From assembly GCA_036971715.1 (NCBI GenBank), contig JAVHJL010000010.1, forward strand, positions 1,178,001 through 1,242,000: a stretch of 64,000 nt of DNA. The letters are read 5' to 3'. This document shows positions 58,107 through 64,000 of this stretch, piece by piece. The notes beneath the pieces are model-generated. The model was not told the DNA's origin. It saw only the letters and a program-made list of their open reading frames with translations, and did no database searches. The position numbers were made by a program, and so were the translations under genes. The DNA comes from Arthrobotrys musiformis. Taxonomy: Eukaryota > Ascomycota > Orbiliomycetes > Orbiliales > Orbiliaceae. Numbering within the stretch: position 1 is the stretch's first letter; every line of letters starts with the position of its first letter.

Positions 58107-59852
58107 ATGTTTGGTGGCCACGGTCCTCACATCCCCCACGTCTCCGGTCGACGACGAGGCTCTACCACCTCCAGTACTCCCTCCCTTCCTTCCTCCTGTG
58201 ATGATAGTCTTATGCTAAAATGTGTGCAGGCCGTAAGAGCGAGGAGGGCGACCGTCCGGATCCGACCGAGGATGATACCACCGTCGTCGACGAGGGCGAG
58301 AAGAGCAGTAAGCTTCCATATCCATATACCTATATATCATATACACATGCATACTCATCTGTGTGTGTGTGTATGTATATATATGAGTGGATGGGAGGGT
58401 TGTAAGCTAACGGGATACAGTGCTCCTATCAATAATATCGCAGCTGAAGCCCGGCGCCGACCTGAGCCGAATAACCCTGCCTACCTTCATCCTCGAGCCC
58501 CGGTCCATGCTTGAGCGGATCACAAAGTCGGTTCCCTTCTCTTCCTTGAACAAAAAGAGTATATACTAATGATGAGATTACAGCTTCATGCAGCATCCTG
58601 AGACCTTGCTGCCCATGACCACCATCGAAGACCCCACCGAGCGTTTTGTATCTGTCGTCAAATTCTACCTCTCCGGATGGCACCTCAAGCCGCCGTAAGC
58701 CTCTATTCTACACACTTCCAGATGAAAAATACTAATAGAGTGAACAGAGGCGTCAAGAAGCCGCTAAACCCCATCCTAGGCGAGCAATTCGCCTGCTACT
58801 GGGACCTCCCAGACAAGGACCACTGCCGCGCCTACTACATCGCTGAACAAACCTCCCACCACCCGCCCAAATCCTCCTACTTCTACCTCGCCCCTCACCA
58901 CCACATCCGCATCGATGGCACCCTAAAACCCCGTTCCCGCTTCCTCGGAAACTCCGCGGCAAGCATGATGGAAGGTGTATCCCTCCTCACCCTCACGAAC
59001 AAGGGAAAACCAGGCGTCGGCGAGAAGTATATTTTGAACCAGCCGAATATTTATGTCAGAGGGATCCTGTTTGGCACGATGAAGTATGAGTTGGGAGATT
59101 ATGTTTATGTCAGGTGTCCGGAGAATAACCTGGTCGCGGAGATTGAGTTCCGAGTGAAGGGTTTCTTTACGGGGACATACAATGCCATCCACGGGACTAT
59201 CAAGAACGAGAAGACCGGTGAGAAGCTGTATGAGATCACCGGCAAGTGGAATGAGGATATGTACATCAAAGACGAGCTCGTAAGAATCTCCCCCGTATCT
59301 TCAGTAGACGGGTCACAAGAAACAAGACTAATGGGGTGGATAGACCGGCCGCTCGGAGCTGCTCTTCGATGCTACAAATGCAAAGCCGACGCTACCTCTC
59401 GTCCGCCCGATAGCTGAACAAAGCGAGAAGGAGTCTCAGAATTTATGGGCACCCACGATCCGTGCCCTCCTGAAAAAGGACCAGGACGTCGCCACCGACG
59501 AGAAGATCAAGGTGGAAGAGAAACAGCGCTCCGATACGAGGAAACGAGAGGCCGACGGGATCGAGTGGGTGCCGCAGCTATTCAAGCCGACGGATGAGTA
59601 CGGGCTCGACTATATCATCCACGCTAACATGTAATTTCCCTTCTTCTGCCTTACTTATTTAAAGATGATGAAGGATACTGACAGTGAAACAGCGATGGAA
59701 AAGACCCGGAGACGTTGGAGAAGCAGGTACTAGCCATCACGCCGATCCTACCGGGCAGCCACTCGACGACCAAGTTTGCGATTCCACCGCACCAAATCCA
59801 TCCGAGCGAAGCACATGAGCCGGACACCGGCGCCAAGGGGGCGGAGACATGA
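58107..59852 (+). CDS. Oxysterol-binding protein-related lipid transfer protein (Osh6/7-like)
   Basis: A short ORP that moves lipids between membranes; Osh6/7 exchange phosphatidylserine for PI4P at ER-plasma membrane contacts. Seven exons: 58107-58173, 58230-58307, 58421-58526, 58584-58694, 58748-59279, 59344-59630 and 59693-59852; 446 residues; all phases agree. Conserved blocks are ISQLKPGADLSRITLPTF, LEPRSMLERITNF, VVKFYLSGWH, KKPLNPILGE, the ORP fingerprint EQTSHHPPKSSYF (about 153-165), GTLKPRSRFLGNS, YELGD, GKWNEDMYIKD and LLFDATNAKPT. There is no PH or ankyrin domain, as in Osh6/7. The intron at 59280-59343 is needed; reading through it puts the end out of frame. The first exon is less certain: a start at 58220 in the uninterrupted frame would give 427 residues, but the 58107 exon joins in phase via a 56-nt intron. 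Confidence 0.93.
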
Positions 59853-61595
59853 CGGCCTTAAGCGGACATTACATACATACATTTTCTTCAAATATATGAG
59901 GGAAAGCTCCAGGCCCGGTTTTGGGAATCCCGGGGACCCGGGCGGGCCTAAAAACTACACTCTTTTCTCACCTTCATTTTCCTTTTTTACAAAAAAGTAG
60001 CCCCCGGGGTTCCTTCATTTCTTTTCCGACCTTTTTTTTTGGTTTCTTTTTTTCATCGACCTCCCCCGACTGAAGGACTGGGCGTTCTGTTTTATTGTGA
60101 TAATATACGGCGGGGATTCGGTGATGGGTTTTCAACAAGCTTTTTTTTTTCCTTGTGTACGGAGTATTATACGGACCTTTTTCTCTTCTTTAGCCTTTTT
60201 ACGTGTTTTTGTTTGTGGAAGCGCATATAATTTCAACATGATAATGTCTTGTTTTCCTGAGCTGCGAGATTGAAAAAAAAAAATGAATTCGAAAGGTGCA
60301 TTTTGATGGAGATTGATTGTTACCCTTTTCTTTTCTACCTCTTCTTCTTTTCTCTTCATTCTTCATTTTTTTTTTGGCGGAGATGTGGGAATATACTATA
60401 CACTTTTTTTCGACCCTTGTTTCGATTCTTGCTTGGGTTTGAGCGTTCGATTCGAGGGATACCCCAGTTTTTCGAGGTTTCTTTTTTGTTCTAACTTCTC
60501 GTTCGGATACCTTCGGAGCCTGCATGGGATATAATGGGGTGGAAGCGAGCCCTGTACGTATACAGCTGTGTGCGTGTATCATGGTTATTACATTACAACC
60601 TTGTGAAATTAATTGCGATTGATCCGGTGATCCTTCTTCTTTGCAGGATAGCTAGCGTGTTCGAGGTTATATTTTGCATCAAGCTTGATATTCTTTCGGG
60701 TTTTATTTTTGAGAGTTTGAAGCTTTCTCTTAGAAATTGGTTTCTGGCCTAGACTCTCAGCTGGAATATGTCATGCATTCGGCCAAACATAATATAATTC
60801 TGCAGTGGATTGCTTTTGTCGAGATTCTTGATATATCATAATATGATATAAACCTCTATTAAAAACCAAAGATATCGTCTGATGCCCAGACTACCAGGTG
60901 CCAAAGATAGCATACGGATATATTTTCCTAATACCTTGCAGGAACGTCCGAAGTTAGCTGTCAGGTATCTCGAAATAGGTGATATGGTTTTGCTATCCTA
61001 CGTCTGATAGCTAAAGAACATTCGTCTTTGCAAACGGTGGTTACTTATTTCTAGCAGGGCCGGAGCTTCGAACAAGCCGGCTGCCGGGTAGCGCAGACTG
61101 TCGAACGAGGATGAATATTCCTAATCCTAATCCTAGCCCCGAGTCTAATATTCCTACCCACTGGAGGCTCGGGTGAGTCAGCCCTGCGCAGGTGTAAACG
61201 GCTGTCCTACGCTGCTCTGCGCTGAGCATGGTGGGGCAATTGCAAAGTGACGTCGTAGCCACAGCCCTACAGCTGCAGCGAACAAACAGCCCGACAGATA
61301 TCATATATAAAAAAAAAACAATTCGAATAGTATTCCTCAGATAGCTTTCAAACTCCTCCACATCACCACATACCGTCCGTTCCTCTGCAAATTCAGGCTT
61401 TTTTAGACAAGTAGGCAAGATTGCTTTATAATTTAAACTGTAGGTTTCTCTTTAAATTGCTTTTAGTATATGATATCATGTCATAGCTCTGTATCGCTAG
61501 CTAATACGCAGCTGCTTAACCCGGTAAAAGTTGCGACAAGACTAGCTCGGGCAGCAAACATCAAACACCACTCTAGTGAGCTTCAGTCCGGCACG
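59853..61595. other. Intergenic: OSH 3' flank to coiled-coil gene promoter
   Basis: About 1.7 kb. The first 650 bases are T-rich with several poly-T runs and likely contain the OSH 3' UTR. An in-frame upstream ATG at 61470 could extend the next gene by 42 residues. No other gene seen. Confidence 0.5.
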
Positions 61596-63747
61596 ATGGG
61601 GACGATTCTAAAGCTCTGGTTTTGGGTAAGTTCTTTTGTACTGTTTAATTTTCGGTATGCGGTATCGTATACGTAGTATTTCTGCAGTAGTATGTATAGC
61701 TATATAGCTCTACTATCCTTGGTGTTTCTTGTAACTATCGTTTGTCATCGGGTTTCTATTGTGTATGGTTCGTTTTTGCGGTTTAGATTGATGATTACCT
61801 ATGCAATGCAAATGTCAAGTTTATCAACTGGGAGAATGTCCATTTGGACGAGAAGGTGTTCAATAGAGGTATACACCATGAGTAAACTGCTAATTAAATT
61901 GAACGGGTATAAAACAGTATCTGGCGATAACCTTGTACGCAACCCTCCACGGCATCTCCTTCGTAGCGTCACACGTAAGTGCTCACATACCGACATACTT
62001 TTGGTTTCTATATGTATATGTTTAAATTGTTCTAACGATCATGAAAAATAAAAGCCCGACTTCAAACCCATCCTCAACCCCCTCCAAACCGGCGAAATCT
62101 TCACGTCAATCTTCGCTTCCCCGCTCCAACCAGACAGACAAACCGTAGAAACCGCCCTCGGCCTAAAAGATGGCACCTGGCACTTCTCCTACGATCCCGC
62201 CCTTGGCAGGGTATCCGGCCAATGTGACGGTATCCCCGTTGATATCAACCCGCCGGCGGTCCTTACTATCTTCAAATCCAGCTCGCCGACCCCCGGAGCC
62301 GGTGATGAAGTGCAGGTTACTGATCCTGAAACGTTGGATATTATAAAGCCATTTGTATTAAATAATGCGGTGATGATGGAGAAATCGATGCCGTATTTGA
62401 TATTTAAGATCGAAGGGCATGCCGAGTCCATCGGTGCGGCCTTGAAGCCTCTGACGTAAGTAGTTCGATTAAACGAGATATATAACGGATGGTAAATACT
62501 AATTTATATATGTCTACTTCAGGTTTAAGAGGATCAATAAGTTGATAGATACTGCTAAAGAGGACCTGGAGCAAGAGAAGCAGGATCTCGAGGGCAGCTT
62601 GCAGAGAGAGAAGGATAAAGTCAAGAAGAAGGACGAGGAAATCGACAAAAAGGAAGGATTAATCGACCAAAGGGACGAGACAATCAGTCTCAAAGACAAG
62701 ACCATCGCAAAGAAGGACAAGATAATCGAAGAGTTAAAAAAGAAACTTAGCGCAGCAGAAGCCGATAACGCCAAACTAAAAGATGACAATAAACAATTGG
62801 ACGACGAGAAGAAGAAGTTAAAAGAAGACCAGGAGAAGCTGGAGCAAGACCGAAGGAAGCTGGAGCAAGAACAAGAAGAGCTAGATCTCAAAAAGGACGA
62901 GGTCGAAACGGTCAGGAAAGAACTGCAGAGCTCACTCATCGATCTCTCCCAGAATGCTACCAAATGGCAGGAGAACATCGACGGTATCCAGAAGAAGCTG
63001 GATGATCTAAACAAGACCCTGAAGGACACCGAAAAGCAACTCGAAGAGCTAAAGCAGCAGCTCCAGCAGAACGCCCCCTCAAGACCCGCCGACGACAACT
63101 GCAGCGCCAAACTCGACAATATGATAAACCTCGCAAACTCATTAAGAGCAGACTCCGCCAACTTTGCCCAACAGCTCGCAGCAGCTCAATCCGAAACATA
63201 CCGCCTGCAAAACAACATCAACATCCTCCAACAAGACCTCACCGCCTCAATATACGAAGCAAACCAGGCAAAACAGCAAGCTTCACAGCTAAACGACAGA
63301 CTCGGCGACGCCACCGACTCCATCCGAGAACTCTCCACCGAGAATGCATCACTATCCAACAGACTCCAAACACTCCTGGTATCCAACCAAGACTGCGTCG
63401 TAAGGGCAGACGTAACATCAATGATCCACGACCTCCACAAACTCGCCAGGAAGGCAAATCGCTACGTCCCTTACCGCCATCATCACAAACGCATGCTGAA
63501 CCACTTCCCGCGCTCGAATGAGCCTTACTATCGAAGAAACGATGGGAGATTGGGTGTCAACTTCATGCGCTACAAGTACGGCAAGAGTGGCAGGTCCGGC
63601 GGCGGGGACAGATGGTACCCGGTATACGTCCAGCAGCCGGTAGTTCAGACAGTCGTCGTCCAGCGGCCTGTATACGTCCAGCAAGCTGTGTATGTGTACC
63701 AGCAGGCCCAGCAGGGTTGGAACAATCTGTGCTACAGATGGTTTTGA
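61596..63747 (+). CDS. Long coiled-coil protein with Val/Tyr/Gln-rich tail, unrecognised
   Basis: A 593-residue protein in my model: exons 61596-61625, 61787-61855, 61918-61974, 62055-62455 and 62523-63747, phases 0, 0, 0, 2. Exons 1-3 encode a short N terminus with a hydrophobic stretch (YLAITLYATLHGISFVASH). Residues 53-185 look like a compact domain (PILNPLQTGEIFTSIF, DGTWHFSYDPALG, MPYLIFKIEGHAESIG) that I cannot identify. Residues about 190-365 are near-perfect heptads rich in Lys/Glu (EIDKKEG, LIDQRDE, TISLKDK, TIAKKDK, IIEELKK). A second helical segment lies at about 385-470. The end has a basic, Tyr/Arg/Gly-rich stretch and repeats of VYVQQ (552-585), finishing in CYRWF. Exons 4 and 5 are secure. 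The exon 2 donor (AAG before GTGTTC) was chosen for phase and codon quality; the nearby GTATAC donor would break the frame. The start could instead be 61470 (635 residues). Confidence 0.75.
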
Positions 63748-64000
63748 TGATGAAGAACTCGATATCTGTCGCCCATAAAACAAAAACACCCATTATAAAG
63801 TATATTCTTTAATGTTAACATGTACTTAGCGCACTCAAGAGATACACGATAGATCAGGCCTCCATGGCTAGAACTATTCTAAGTCATTCCACTTTTCTTT
63901 TTCACTTTTTTGTTTTGTGTTTAAGCTTATTAATTATTAAGCGTCAAGCTTGCTTGCTTATATTTTTTATACAATATCCTTGCTCCCTAAAAAATTTAGT
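63748..64000. other. Right edge, 3' flank of coiled-coil gene
   Basis: A/T-rich 253 bases with no gene, presumably the 3' UTR and beyond. Confidence 0.5.

Noticed and set aside
62514..63161. 215-codon minus-strand Ser/Phe/Leu frame
   Set aside because: Antisense shadow of the Lys/Glu heptads of the coiled-coil gene, with no independent start context or motif.
1..64000. Transposons, CRISPR arrays, secondary-metabolite cluster, viral insertions
   Set aside because: No transposase, reverse transcriptase, polyketide or peptide synthase, viral protein motifs, long terminal repeats or spaced direct-repeat arrays were seen by eye; a repeat-library search would be decisive.

Overview
This window looks like nuclear DNA of a filamentous ascomycete (Pezizomycotina). 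The evidence is many short introns (about 50-230 nt) with GT donors, CTRAY-type branch sites and YAG or AAG acceptors, pyrimidine-rich 5' leaders, and fungal forms of every recognisable protein. The class cannot be settled from this sequence alone. I assembled 15 protein-coding genes, most by joining exons across frames on conserved motifs and matching intron phase. I saw no tRNA or rRNA gene, transposon ORF, CRISPR array or secondary-metabolite cluster.

Layout. 0.3-1.1 kb: msrA (minus), peptide methionine sulfoxide reductase. 4.8-7.5 kb: an intronless 889-residue hybrid histidine kinase with an MHYT-type membrane sensor. 7.5-42 kb is sparse. It holds a Myb-like regulator (minus, 15.6-16.7), a GFA/CENP-V zinc protein (21.1-21.9), a ten-exon malic enzyme (24.5-27.3), a two-repeat SANT/Myb protein (32.4-33.5), the exon-junction-complex protein Y14 (36.3-36.7) and a 63-residue spliced zinc-ribbon gene (41.2-41.4). 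The gaps between these reach 8 kb. 42-60 kb is dense and housekeeping: RTC1 (SEA/GATOR complex), KAP120 importin (minus), RNA polymerase III subunit RPC34, a PTAR1-like prenyltransferase alpha subunit, a KEL3/KLHDC4-type Kelch protein (minus) and an Osh6/7-like lipid-transfer protein. RTC1/KAP120 and PTAR1/KEL3 are convergent pairs. KAP120/RPC34 and KEL3/OSH are divergent pairs sharing promoters. 61.6-63.7 kb: an unrecognised long coiled-coil protein with a valine/tyrosine/glutamine-rich tail.

There is no operon-like pathway. The dense block serves general growth: TORC1 signalling, nuclear import, Pol III transcription, protein prenylation and membrane lipid traffic. The sparse part carries sensors and regulators. 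The least explained items are the MHYT kinase, the zinc-ribbon microgene, the coiled-coil orphan and the long gene-free stretches. No gene here is convincing as part of a new multi-gene system.
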